Source of the DNA: Paenibacillus sp. HB172176
GTDB taxonomy: Bacteria > Bacillota > Bacilli > Paenibacillales > Paenibacillaceae
Reading direction: 5' to 3'
Assembly: GCF_011947265.1 (NCBI RefSeq)
Contig: NZ_JAATHD010000029.1
Span: 1-64,000 of the forward strand
Length of the DNA: 64,000 bases
Shown here in pieces: positions 45,961 to 54,236 of this stretch. A model generated the notes under the pieces. The model did no database searches and was not told the origin of the DNA. It was given only the letters and a program-made list of their open reading frames with translations. Each line of letters begins with the position of its first letter. Within the stretch, counting starts at the first letter, position 1. The translations under genes were made by a program, and so were the position numbers.

Positions 45961-47068
45961 CTATTCATGCCGTATTTGATTGCGAAGATAACCGTCGATG
46001 AAAGCGTCGAGATCGCCGTCCATCACCGCGCCGACGTTCCCTGTTTCGACGGAAGTCCGATGATCCTTGACCATGCTGTATGGATGGAACACATAGGAGC
46101 GAATTTGACTGCCCCATGCAATATCCGACTGCTCGCCGCGAATTTCCGCCAACTGCTGCATCTGCTCCTCAATCTTCCGTTCGTAGAGCTTCGACTTCAG
46201 CATTTTCATCGCCCGGTCGCGGTTCGCAATCTGTGAGCGTTCTTGCTGACATGCAACAATGATGCCTGTCGGAATATGCGTAATCCGTATCGCCGATTCC
46301 GTCTTATTGACATGCTGTCCGCCGGCGCCGCTCGCCCGGTACGTATCCACCTTAAGATCTTCGGAGCGAATCTCGATTTCGATCGTGTCGTCAATCTCCG
46401 GCATGACATCGCAGGACGCGAATGACGTATGCCGTCTGCCCGCCGAATCAAAGGGCGATATTCGCACCAAACGATGCACGCCCTTCTCCGCTTTGAGATA
46501 CCCATAGGCATTATAGCCTTTGATCAGGATGGAGACGCTCTTCAGACCGGCTTCATCGCCGTCCTGGTAGTCCAGCACCTCAACCTTGAAGCCGCGCTTC
46601 TCCGCCCAGCGCGTATACATCCTGTACAACATGAGACCCCAATCCTGTGACTCCGTGCCGCCAGCGCCGGGATGCAGCTCCAGAATGGCGTTCAACCGGT
46701 CATAAGGCTGATTCAGCAGCAACTGCAGCTCGAAATCGCTAACCTTGGTGAGCAGCGCTGCAACTCCTTCGACAAGCTCGGCCTCGAGGGACTGATCTTC
46801 CTCTTCCTCCGCAAGCTCCAGCATCATCCCAAGCTCCTCTTGCTCTCCGCTCAGCTTCTCGTACTGCTCTACAACGGATTTCACCGCATTCAGCTCCGAA
46901 ATAACCCCCTGCGCCCGTTCATTGTCGTCCCAGAAATCGGGCGATGACATCTTTTCCTCGAAATTGGCGATCATCTCTTGCTTCAGATCGAGGTCAAAGA
47001 GACCCCCTAAGTTCTTGGATTCGCTTCGCCATTTCCCTTAAATCCTGTTTTACCGATATATCTAACAT
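45961..47068 (-). CDS. prfB: Peptide chain release factor 2 (PrfB), made by programmed +1 frameshift
   Basis: RF2 recognises UGA and UAA. The gene is in two frames. ATG at 47068 opens 24 codons (MLDISVKQDLREMAKRIQEL...) ending CTT TGA. The ribosome skips one T at 46996 and continues from GAC (46995) to the stop at 45961, giving 368 residues. The recoding signal is classic: AGGGGG (47008-47003), then CTTTGAC (46999-46993). The long frame has the RF2 recognition tripeptide SPF in RISPFDSAGRRH and the catalytic GGQ in GAGGQHVNKTES. An internal Met start (46974) would lack the N-terminal helix. It lies just downstream of secA, as in B. subtilis. Confidence 0.97.
46993..47008 (-). promoter_or_regulatory. 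prfB programmed frameshift site
   Basis: SD-like AGGGGG, three-base spacer TCT, then CTT TGA C. The in-frame UGA is the codon that RF2 reads, so low RF2 raises frameshifting and RF2 output: an autoregulatory loop known across bacteria. Confidence 0.95.
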
Positions 47069-47100
47069 AGCTGTCGCTTCACCTCAAAATGATATTGTCA

Positions 47101-49608
47101 TTACTGCCCGTGGCACTGCTTGTATTTCTTGCCGCTTCCGCAAGGACAAGGATCATTGCGGCCGACGCGATCATCGCGTCTGACCGGCCGCTTCTCTTGC
47201 GATTCCCCGCCGCCGCTGGTAGAAGTCGTCTGGCCCTTCACAACCTCTTGACGCTCCATATTGTTCTCAACGCGCGCTTTCATAATATATTTCGAAACTT
47301 CCTCCTGGATGCTCTCGATCATTTCCTTGAACATCTCGAAGCCCTCGAATTGATATTCGCGAAGAGGATCTGTTCCGCCGTAAGCGCGGAGATGAATGCC
47401 CTGGCGCAGCTGATCCATCGCATCGATATGATCCATCCACTTGCTGTCTACCGCTCTCAGTACGACAACCTTCTCGAACTCGCGCATCGTCTCAGCGCCA
47501 AGCTCAGCTTCACGTTGATCGTAGTAGGCAACAACCTTCTCCAGAATGAAGGCGTTAATCTCTTCCTTCTCCTTGCCCCACAGATTGTCCTTCGTCACGG
47601 CACCTTCCTCGAGGAAGGTGGCATGCACAAAGTCCGCGATTGCTTGAAGATCCCATTCCTCCGGAATATCCTCGGCGCAATGCGCGTCCACGATGCGTTC
47701 GATGACCGGCCCTATCATCTCCATCACTTCGCTGCGAATATCATCGGACTCCAAGATTGCGCGTCTTTGCTTATAAATAACCTCGCGCTGCTGATTCATC
47801 ACATCATCATATTGAAGGACAACCTTCCGCGTGTCGAAGTTGCTTCCTTCCACGCGCTTCTGAGCCGATTCCACCGCTCTCGAGATCATCTTGCTCTCGA
47901 TCGGCTGATCCTCTTCCAGTCCCAGACGGTCCATCATCACCATAATATTCTCCGAGCCGAATCTGCGCATCAATTCATCCGACAAGGATAGATAGAATTG
48001 CGTCGAACCCGGATCCCCCTGACGTCCCGCGCGGCCGCGCAGCTGATTATCGATACGGCGGCTCTCATGCCGCTCCGTGCCGATAATATGTAGCCCGCCC
48101 AGCTCCTCGACCGAATCGCCCAGCAAAATATCCGTACCGCGGCCAGCCATGTTCGTGGCGATCGTTACTGCTCCTGCTTGTCCAGCCTTGGAGATAATCT
48201 CCGCCTCTTCGGCATGGAACTTCGCATTCAGCACCTTATGCGCAATCCCCTTGCGCTTCAGCATGTCGGACAGCTTCTCCGAATTTTCAATGGAAATCGT
48301 ACCTACCAGAACCGGCTGATTGCGGCTGTGACGCTCTACAATCTCATCCACGACTGCGTTGAATTTGCCGTTCTCGGTCTTGTAGACCACATCCGACATA
48401 TCCTTCCGAATCAACGGACGGTTCGTCGGCACTTGAATAACATCCAGGCCGTAGATGCGGCGGAATTCCTCTTCCTCCGTCTTCGCCGTACCCGTCATGC
48501 CCGCAAGCTTGCGATACATGCGGAAGTAATTCTGGAACGTAATCGTCGCCAGAGTCATGCTCTCGTTCTGAACCTTAAGCTGCTCCTTCGCTTCAATCGC
48601 TTGATGAAGACCATCGCTGTAACGGCGACCGGACATGAGACGGCCCGTGAACTCATCGACAATGACAACCTCGTCCTCTTGAACGACATAGTCGACATCG
48701 CGTTTCATAATGCAATTCGCCTTCAGCGCTTGCTGAATATGATGGTTAATCAGCACATTCGCATGATCGAACAAATTCTCTATGCTGAACGCGCGCTCCG
48801 CCTTCTCAACGCCCGAATCCGTCAGAATCACATTACGCAATTTTACGTCGATCGTATAATCCTCTTCAACCTTTAGACGGCTGACAAATCGATCCGCCGC
48901 ATAGTATAGCTCCGTCGACTTTGCTGCTTGTCCGGAAATAATGAGCGGCGTTCTCGCCTCATCGACCAGAATGGAGTCAACTTCATCAATAATCGCGTAA
49001 TAGAGCGGACGCTGAACCATCTGCTCTTTGTACAGCACCATATTGTCGCGAAGATAATCGAAGCCGAACTCATTGTTCGTTCCATACGTAATATCGCATG
49101 CGTAAGCCTCTTGCTTCTCCGCATGAGTCAAGCCATGCAGATTACAGCCGACCGTAAGCCCGAGGAACGTGTACAATTGTCCCATCAACTCGCTGTCACG
49201 CTGAGCCAGATAATTATTCACCGTCACGACATGAACCCCGCGCCCCAGCAGCGCATTCAAATATACGGCAAGAGTCGCAACCAGCGTCTTACCTTCACCG
49301 GTCTTCATCTCTGCGATCGTGCCCTCATGCAGCACCATACCTCCGAGCAGCTGTACATCGAAATGACGCATGCCTAGCGTACGCTTCGACGCTTCACGAA
49401 CGGTAGCGAAGGCTTCCGGCAGCAAATCGTCAAGCTCCTCGCCCTTCTCTATACGCGCTTTGAATTCATCCGTCTTGGCGCGAAGCTCCTCGTCGGACAA
49501 CGCAACAAACTTGGACTCCATGCCATTAATTTCTTCTACCGTGCGCATAAGCCGCTTCACTTCGCGCTCATTGGCGTCTCCGAATATCTTCTTTACTAGT
49601 CCGAGCAT
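47101..49608 (-). CDS. secA: Preprotein translocase ATPase SecA
   Basis: The motor of Sec export at the inner face of the membrane. The 835-residue product has MKTGEGKTLVATLAVYLNAL (Walker A, near 100-120), DEVDSILVDEARTPL (motif II), NMAGRGTDI, and the C-terminal zinc/SecB-type tail NDPCPCGSGKKYKQCHG. Length is that of B. subtilis SecA (841). It has its own promoter. Next are prfB downstream and hpf upstream, as in B. subtilis. Confidence 0.98.
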   Translation of the reverse strand: MLGLVKKIFGDANEREVKRLMRTVEEINGMESKFVALSDEELRAKTDEFKARIEKGEELDDLLPEAFATVREASKRTLGMRHFDVQLLGGMVLHEGTIAEMKTGEGKTLVATLAVYLNALLGRGVHVVTVNNYLAQRDSELMGQLYTFLGLTVGCNLHGLTHAEKQEAYACDITYGTNNEFGFDYLRDNMVLYKEQMVQRPLYYAIIDEVDSILVDEARTPLIISGQAAKSTELYYAADRFVSRLKVEEDYTIDVKLRNVILTDSGVEKAERAFSIENLFDHANVLINHHIQQALKANCIMKRDVDYVVQEDEVVIVDEFTGRLMSGRRYSDGLHQAIEAKEQLKVQNESMTLATITFQNYFRMYRKLAGMTGTAKTEEEEFRRIYGLDVIQVPTNRPLIRKDMSDVVYKTENGKFNAVVDEIVERHSRNQPVLVGTISIENSEKLSDMLKRKGIAHKVLNAKFHAEEAEIISKAGQAGAVTIATNMAGRGTDILLGDSVEELGGLHIIGTERHESRRIDNQLRGRAGRQGDPGSTQFYLSLSDELMRRFGSENIMVMMDRLGLEEDQPIESKMISRAVESAQKRVEGSNFDTRKVVLQYDDVMNQQREVIYKQRRAILESDDIRSEVMEMIGPVIERIVDAHCAEDIPEEWDLQAIADFVHATFLEEGAVTKDNLWGKEKEEINAFILEKVVAYYDQREAELGAETMREFEKVVVLRAVDSKWMDHIDAMDQLRQGIHLRAYGGTDPLREYQFEGFEMFKEMIESIQEEVSKYIMKARVENNMERQEVVKGQTTSTSGGGESQEKRPVRRDDRVGRNDPCPCGSGKKYKQCHGQ

Positions 49609-49645
49609 GGTTTTCCCCTTTCGGTAGTAGGTCTATTTGTTTTAA

Positions 49646-49674
49646 ATTGTATCAGTTTGCAGCCACTGCCGCAA
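49646..49674 (-). promoter_or_regulatory. Promoter of secA
   Basis: TTGCGG (49669-49674), 17-nt spacer, TACAAT (49646-49651), with a TGA extension before the -10, on the minus strand. The start codon is 38 nt downstream. Confidence 0.65.
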
Positions 49675-49697
49675 TGTATGTCCTACGCGGACGAACT

Positions 49698-49730
49698 TAC
49701 GCCCCGACCATGAAGCAGGCCGGGGCGTAC
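49698..49730. terminator. Hairpin between hpf and secA, possible terminator
   Basis: TACGCCCCG and CGGGGCGTA are perfect arms with a 13-nt centre. Neither side has a T-tract, so it may be a weak terminator or an mRNA end structure. Confidence 0.4.
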
Positions 49731-49759
49731 ATCCACATTATATATAATAGAAGTTCGAA

Positions 49760-50305
49760 TTATTCTTGTTCAATTAATCCATATTTGCCGTCGCTTCGTT
49801 TGTACACAACATTCACTTCTTTGTTGTCGACGTTGGAGAACACGAAGAAATTATGACCAACCATATTCATCTGCAGAATCGCTTCCTCCACATCCATCGG
49901 CTTCATCTTAAAGCTCTTCTTGCGCACGAGCTCAAGGTCTTCTTCTTCCTCCAACACGCTGACGGCCGAGCCTTCTTCGCGGAACAAGGCTTTGACACCG
50001 CTTCCGCCTTTGAACTTCTTGTTCATCTTCGTCTTATGTTTGCGAATTTGCCTCTCCAGCTTATCCACCACGAGATCGATGGACGCATACATGTCTTCGC
50101 TCTTCTCCTCGGCTCTAAGTATCGCACCTAATAATGGGATTGTCACCTCAACCTTGTGTTGTCCCTTTGTTACCGATAAGGTAACGTTCATGTCGGAGGC
50201 GATTGGTTCGTCGAAATACTTCTCCAATCGGCTTAACTTCTTCTCGACGTAATCTCTCAAAGCGTCAGTCACCTGAAAGTGTTGTCCTCGAATGATATAT
50301 TGCAT
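49760..50305 (-). CDS. hpf: Long-form ribosome hibernation promoting factor (HPF)
   Basis: Binds the 30S decoding region and pairs ribosomes into 100S dimers in stationary phase or stress. The 181-residue product has the N-terminal S30AE domain (about 1-100, MQYIIRGQHFQVTDALRDYV) and the C-terminal dimerisation domain (about 125-181, with GHNFFVFSN). The ATG at 50305 follows GGAGG at seven bases; the longer frame to 50359 would overlap its promoter. It is syntenic with yvyD of B. subtilis, between fliT and secA. Confidence 0.97.
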   Translation of the reverse strand: MQYIIRGQHFQVTDALRDYVEKKLSRLEKYFDEPIASDMNVTLSVTKGQHKVEVTIPLLGAILRAEEKSEDMYASIDLVVDKLERQIRKHKTKMNKKFKGGSGVKALFREEGSAVSVLEEEEDLELVRKKSFKMKPMDVEEAILQMNMVGHNFFVFSNVDNKEVNVVYKRSDGKYGLIEQE

Positions 50306-50330
50306 GGGCAAACCTCCTTTACATGAACTT

Positions 50331-50359
50331 AGTATATCATATGCGAGTGCCCATTTCAA
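50331..50359 (-). promoter_or_regulatory. Promoter of hpf
   Basis: TTGAAA (50354-50359), 17-nt spacer, TATACT (50331-50336) with TGA extension, on the minus strand; strong sigma-A match. Any sigma-H or sigma-B site as in B. subtilis was not identified. Confidence 0.7.
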
Positions 50360-50451
50360 AATAGTTAATTATTAATTTAGAATTTTCAGAATTATTAACA
50401 TTATCATCCAGCGCTTCTTATGTTAGATTTCCTGACATTAAAATTGACAGA

Positions 50452-50476
50452 AAAAAGCCCCGGTTTCCCGGAGCTT
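50452..50476 (-). terminator. Terminator after the cold-shock gene
   Basis: On the minus strand AGCTCCGG and CCGGGGCT pair around GAAA and are followed by TTTTTC. Confidence 0.8.
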
Positions 50477-50535
50477 TAATAAGTTTAGCCACTGTCAAGC
50501 GAACCATCTATAAGTGGTTATTATTCAACCGATGA

Positions 50536-50733
50536 TTACAGTTTGACTACATTTGCAGCTTGTGGACCGCGTGCGCCTTCAACGATATCGAATTCAACCG
50601 CTTGGCCTTCTTCGAGAGTTTTGAAGCCTTCGGATTGGATCGCGGAGAAATGAACGAATACGTCGCCGCCTTGTTCAGTCTCGATAAATCCATAGCCTTT
50701 CTCTGCGTTAAACCATTTCACTTTTCCTTGCAT
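50536..50733 (-). CDS. Cold-shock protein (CspA/CspB family)
   Basis: A 65-residue single cold-shock domain that binds single-stranded RNA and DNA. RNP-1 is KGYGFIE (about 13-19) and RNP-2 is VFVHFSAI (about 26-33). The ATG at 50733 gives the canonical N-terminus MQGKVKWFN; an in-frame TTG two codons upstream lies too near the AAGGGA site. It has a strong own promoter and terminator, so it is a single-gene unit placed between fliT and hpf. Confidence 0.96.
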   Translation of the reverse strand: MQGKVKWFNAEKGYGFIETEQGGDVFVHFSAIQSEGFKTLEEGQAVEFDIVEGARGPQAANVVKL

Positions 50734-50796
50734 CTGCAAACATTCCCTTCATCTTCAAAATGCTGTGAGACGTTTATAGGTCTGGCCCACATTTCG

Positions 50797-50826
50797 ACTA
50801 TACCACCATCGCCATCAAATTGTCAA
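50797..50826 (-). promoter_or_regulatory. Promoter of the cold-shock gene
   Basis: TTGACA (perfect, 50821-50826), 18-nt spacer, TATAGT (50797-50802) with TGG extension, on the minus strand. The leader is about 57 nt. Confidence 0.8.
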
Positions 50827-50949
50827 ACAATTTTTTGAAAGCGAATACATAGTTGATGTTGCTGGTTTCTCCTTTTGTCATCACAAGACCTCTTGCAACA
50901 AAATAGCCGCCCAATAAGGACGGCTGCCAAACACAAGTGAATGAATATA

Positions 50950-51288
50950 CTAACGTCTGCGGTCGAAGAATAAACTATCATCTCCATACGACGAGCTTTC
51001 GTAGACCGATTTCGAGCGTTTCCCTCGATTAATCTTCTCAATCTCCACAAATGCGGCATGCTTCAGAGCAGCCATTGTACGTATAATGACGGAATCTTGC
51101 TTCGTAATGCGTTCAATTAATGGCTGCAGAGCATCAGCCTCATATCGTTCGACCGGCAACTGCTGCAGATCTGCAAATAATTTGTCACGTTGTGTCATAT
51201 ATTCCTCTATGGATTGCAAATCGCTGCTTTCCATCTTCTCAATGAGATTAGACGACAGTTGAATGAGTTTGTTTAACTGTGCTTCCAT
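50950..51288 (-). CDS. fliT: FliT-like flagellar chaperone
   Basis: A 112-residue, mostly helical protein in the position of fliT after fliS. In B. subtilis FliT (113 residues) is a chaperone for the cap protein FliD. Sequence identity in this family is low, so the call leans on length and gene order. The start overlaps the fliS end by 41 bp, which implies coupled translation. It ends the flagellar gene run. Confidence 0.75.
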   Translation of the reverse strand: MEAQLNKLIQLSSNLIEKMESSDLQSIEEYMTQRDKLFADLQQLPVERYEADALQPLIERITKQDSVIIRTMAALKHAAFVEIEKINRGKRSKSVYESSSYGDDSLFFDRRR

Positions 51289-51676
51289 TCGCTTGCCCCG
51301 CTTGCCCGTTAGATTGTTTGGCAGCTTGCAGCCAGGTTTCTTTCAGCTCGATCAGATAGCCCAGCACTTCCTCGGCAGGTTCAACAGCCTTCTTCATATT
51401 CGCCTCGGCTAGACGATTGTTAAAGTACTCGTATAAGCTCAACAAATTATCGGCCAACGGAGAGGATCTATCAATCGTTATCATCCACTCCGAAACAATA
51501 TTTTGTACTTTCTGCAAATTCCGATTGGCCTCGTCGAAGTTTCTCTCTCCGATAGCTGCAATGCCTTGTCTACAGAATCGAATAGCCGCATCATTCAGCA
51601 TAATGAGTAGTTGAGCAGGGGATGCAGTCTGAATGGTCGTCTCCAAGTACTTGTTCCGTTGTTGAAGCTGTTGCAT
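51248..51676 (-). CDS. fliS: Flagellin export chaperone FliS
   Basis: Keeps flagellin from polymerising in the cytoplasm and delivers it to FlhA. The 142-residue product has the typical start NKYLETTIQTASPAQLLIMLNDAAIRF (quoted in part: TASPAQLLIML) and a central DEANRNLQKVQNIV helix. GGAGGT lies before the ATG, 11 bp after fliD. The C-terminal 20 residues are Gln/Thr-rich and overlap fliT. Confidence 0.95.
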   Translation of the reverse strand: MQQLQQRNKYLETTIQTASPAQLLIMLNDAAIRFCRQGIAAIGERNFDEANRNLQKVQNIVSEWMITIDRSSPLADNLLSLYEYFNNRLAEANMKKAVEPAEEVLGYLIELKETWLQAAKQSNGQAGQANGSTVKQTHSTVV

Positions 51677-51687
51677 GTTGTTACCTC

Positions 51688-53244
51688 CTAGGAAGTACTA
51701 AATTGTTGAGCAAGCCAATTGCTTTGTGAATTCATTTGATTAATATAAGTTTCCATTGCGGTGAACTGCTTGTAGTAACGATCCTCAAGATCTTGCAATC
51801 TGGTAGTCAAACTTGTAATTTGATCGGCAATTTGCAAATTTTCCTTCCCCAGCAAATAATTGCTTTCAATTGAGGTCGAGGCTCCGGCTTTATCCGTAAT
51901 TTGCTGGAACAAGTTTGAGGCTTTGTCGTATAACTTAGCCGCTATTCCGTCGTTAGCTGAATCCGTTACATCTGTTGTAAACAGCGCCATTACTTCATCC
52001 GGATTATCCGCCAGAGCAGCCTTAAGCTTCGTCTCGTCGATATACAACTTTCCGCCGTCGGCATAGCTTCCCGAAATGGTCGACCCAACAATATTCGTAT
52101 TGGAAATGCCAATAGCAGCCAAGCTGTTCAATTGACCTGATGGCAACCCTCCAACTGTATCGGTCAAAACTCTTCGTAATGCATTCATACCGCCAGAGAG
52201 AATCGAATCATTGGAAAGCATACCCGCTTTCGCCTTCTCTTCCCATCGCTTAATCTCATCCTCGCTCATTTCCTCGCGTTGTGCATCTGTAAGCGGGGCA
52301 TAATCACGATCACGCTTTTCTGAAACCTTTGCGTCTACATCGCTTATCAAGGAATTATATTTATCGACGAAATTCTTTATCTTATCAACAATGCTGTCTA
52401 TATCTTGAGAAACCTCAACCGTTGCAATTTCGGTGCTTTCTTGTTTGGCTGTGAAAGTTAATCCCGCAATCGTCATCGTATTGGAAGGATAGGTAGTTTG
52501 AATGCCATTAAACTTGATTGTGGCGTCCAATCCCTTAATATTAATCGTATTGGCACTGGCCGGGGTAACATCTTCGCCTGTAATGCTCTTGTTGGTATCG
52601 CTCATGTTGAAGATAGAGTTTAAATCCGTTTCAGTACCGGAAGAATTGGTCAGAGTCAAATCAATTTTAGAATCTTCTCCTGTTTGAGTCGTTGTGAAGA
52701 ATATTCGATTCATCGTAGAATCATAGGCCGCTTTAACGCCTGTCTCATTGGATTTACTGTTAATATTCGCGATCATTTCATTTAAAGTATAATCTTCATC
52801 CAATGTAATTTCAGCAGTTCCTTTGGCCCCGGCAATCGTAAGCTTATTGTCTGTTCCTGTAAGAGCTAGCTTCTCGCCAATGGTCGCAGTCCCGTCGCCT
52901 GCGCCTAATGCGCCGGTACTAAAACCAGCAGCCTTGGCCAGCTTCACTACCTCAAACGTATACTGCCCCTCATTCGCATTCGCACTTCCCGTTACAGATA
53001 CTACGCTATCCAAGGAAGAGCTTACCTTCTTGGCCAAATAACCCGATTGCAGCTTCATGTCGAATGCCGCATTCTTGAAATCAAGAATCTTATTGTTCAG
53101 CTCCCGATAGCTATCTCGTTTCCACTCCAGCGTTTGTTGCTTCTGAACCAGCTTGTCCATGGGAAGACGCGCTGCAGCCATCAACTGCTTTACCATAGTA
53201 TCGGTATCAATGCCTGACGCGAGACCGCTAATTCTAATGCTCAT
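51688..53244 (-). CDS. fliD: Flagellar hook-associated protein 2 (filament cap, FliD)
   Basis: Caps the growing filament and guides flagellin folding. The 518-residue product has the FliD N-terminal domain (MSIRISGLASGIDTDTMVKQ) and C-terminal domain with coiled-coil end (ITSLTTRLQDLEDRYYKQFT). The middle (about 70-320) is Thr/Ser/Asp-rich, as usual for exposed domains. It lies between flaG (30 bp) and fliS (11 bp). Confidence 0.96.
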   Translation of the reverse strand: MSIRISGLASGIDTDTMVKQLMAAARLPMDKLVQKQQTLEWKRDSYRELNNKILDFKNAAFDMKLQSGYLAKKVSSSLDSVVSVTGSANANEGQYTFEVVKLAKAAGFSTGALGAGDGTATIGEKLALTGTDNKLTIAGAKGTAEITLDEDYTLNEMIANINSKSNETGVKAAYDSTMNRIFFTTTQTGEDSKIDLTLTNSSGTETDLNSIFNMSDTNKSITGEDVTPASANTINIKGLDATIKFNGIQTTYPSNTMTIAGLTFTAKQESTEIATVEVSQDIDSIVDKIKNFVDKYNSLISDVDAKVSEKRDRDYAPLTDAQREEMSEDEIKRWEEKAKAGMLSNDSILSGGMNALRRVLTDTVGGLPSGQLNSLAAIGISNTNIVGSTISGSYADGGKLYIDETKLKAALADNPDEVMALFTTDVTDSANDGIAAKLYDKASNLFQQITDKAGASTSIESNYLLGKENLQIADQITSLTTRLQDLEDRYYKQFTAMETYINQMNSQSNWLAQQFSTS

Positions 53245-53274
53245 GCTTTATTCTCCTTTCTTCTCATCACACTG

Positions 53275-53685
53275 TTAACCTTTCTTATCTACGAAAATGC
53301 CTGCCATTTCCCATAGCTTTGCGACAAAATCCAATGATTTCTCCGGTGGAATCTCTTTAAGCACCTCGCCTGACTCGCTGTCTACAATCTTCACAGCAAT
53401 CAGATTCGTCTCTTTGTGTACAGAGAATTGCAGATTCGTCGCTCTTCCTTGCATGGCTTTAATGGCGCGTTCCACTGTCTTGACCGCCTGCTCATCGCTT
53501 AAAGTGATTCCGTCTCCACGAAGCTCCGCCAGCTTCAGATCGTCTATGTTCGTTATTCCTGTTGCCGTCTTGGATGAAAATGAAGTTTCATGGCTGACCG
53601 TGCTTGATGAGCTGCTTCCCGTGCTGACTGGCGTCACGCGTTCCACTGAATTGCCTTGACCAGAATTTGAAATAGGAGTATTCAT
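53275..53685 (-). CDS. flaG: FlaG-family flagellar protein
   Basis: A 136-residue protein with a Ser/Thr-rich N-terminus and the conserved FlaG domain (about 55-136: DEQAVKTVERAIKAMQGR, VKIVDSESGEVLKEIPPEKS). FlaG affects filament length in some bacteria. Start choice is uncertain: the ATG at 53685 has AGGCAGGA at six bases, while an ATG two codons earlier or a TTG at 53706 are possible. A sigma-D-like promoter lies about 40 bp upstream. Confidence 0.88.
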   Translation of the reverse strand: MNTPISNSGQGNSVERVTPVSTGSSSSSTVSHETSFSSKTATGITNIDDLKLAELRGDGITLSDEQAVKTVERAIKAMQGRATNLQFSVHKETNLIAVKIVDSESGEVLKEIPPEKSLDFVAKLWEMAGIFVDKKG

Positions 53686-53722
53686 CGCCATTCCTGCCTT
53701 CGCCAATAGTTATTTATTATGT

Positions 53723-53750
53723 ATATCGGAAAAGCTTCGACAGAAATGTA
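53723..53750 (-). promoter_or_regulatory. Possible sigma-D promoter of flaG-fliDST
   Basis: On the minus strand TACA (53747-53750), 16-nt spacer, TCCGATAT (53723-53730), compared with sigma-D consensus TAAA-N15-GCCGATAT: seven of eight in the -10 and three of four in the -35. Confidence 0.5.
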
Positions 53751-53800
53751 GATATCAAATTCAATTCTTCTATTTAACTCGCTATTCCCCTCCTAACCTG

Positions 53801-54157
53801 TTACGCCTCAAGCGCATCATGCAGTTCCCGCTTCCACTTCTTGAAACACGGATAAAGATTGAAATGAATCAACTCCTTCGCCTTTGCCGAATCACTGGAT
53901 TCATACGAAGTCACAACATGATCGATCGCTTCGCGCAGCTCGTCAGACCGTTCTGCCAGATGATTGGGAGGCAGCTGCTCCTTAAACACAGATATAGATC
54001 TTTCCATTTGAAAAAACGCTTCGACTAAATCGCTAAATAATGGGACAGTACTCTCTAGTGTCCCTTCACTTAAACGTCTCTTTATATGATCGATTCCTTC
54101 CAGACAGGTATCTGACAAGGTCAATGTCTGCTCCATGCTCTCTTGGTACTTGTTCAT
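53801..54157 (-). CDS. Uncharacterised 118-residue protein of the flagellar locus
   Basis: I do not recognise the family. The protein seems all-helical, acidic to neutral, without signal peptide or membrane segment. It starts MNKYQESMEQTLTLSDTCLE, and has a central VEAFFQMERSISVFKEQLPP and a C-terminal HFNLYPCFKKWKRELHDAL. It lies between hag and flaG, where B. subtilis has no counterpart of this type. Size, helicity and position resemble those of the flagellar export chaperones FliS, FliT and FlgN, so a chaperone-like or secretion-partner role is possible but unproven. It follows the hag terminator and precedes the sigma-D-like promoter of flaG. Confidence 0.8.
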   Translation of the reverse strand: MNKYQESMEQTLTLSDTCLEGIDHIKRRLSEGTLESTVPLFSDLVEAFFQMERSISVFKEQLPPNHLAERSDELREAIDHVVTSYESSDSAKAKELIHFNLYPCFKKWKRELHDALEA

Positions 54158-54193
54158 AAATCAGTCAACTCCTCTAATTGCAGAAAGTAGAAA

Positions 54194-54220
54194 GGAGACT
54201 CTAGAAGGTCTAGAGTCTCC
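54194..54220 (-). terminator. Terminator after hag or before it in the 3' flank (54.2 kb)
   Basis: GGAGACTCTAGA and TCTAGAGTCTCC are perfect 12-bp arms around a three-base loop; on the minus strand TTTCTACTTTCTG follows. It lies 17 nt past the hag stop and explains monocistronic hag transcription. Confidence 0.9.
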
Positions 54221-54236
54221 TTGAGAAAACCAGGTA

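Noticed and set aside
45961..47068. prfB as a frameshifted pseudogene
   Set aside because: The interruption is the classic AGGGGG / CTTTGAC recoding site, so the gene is intact.
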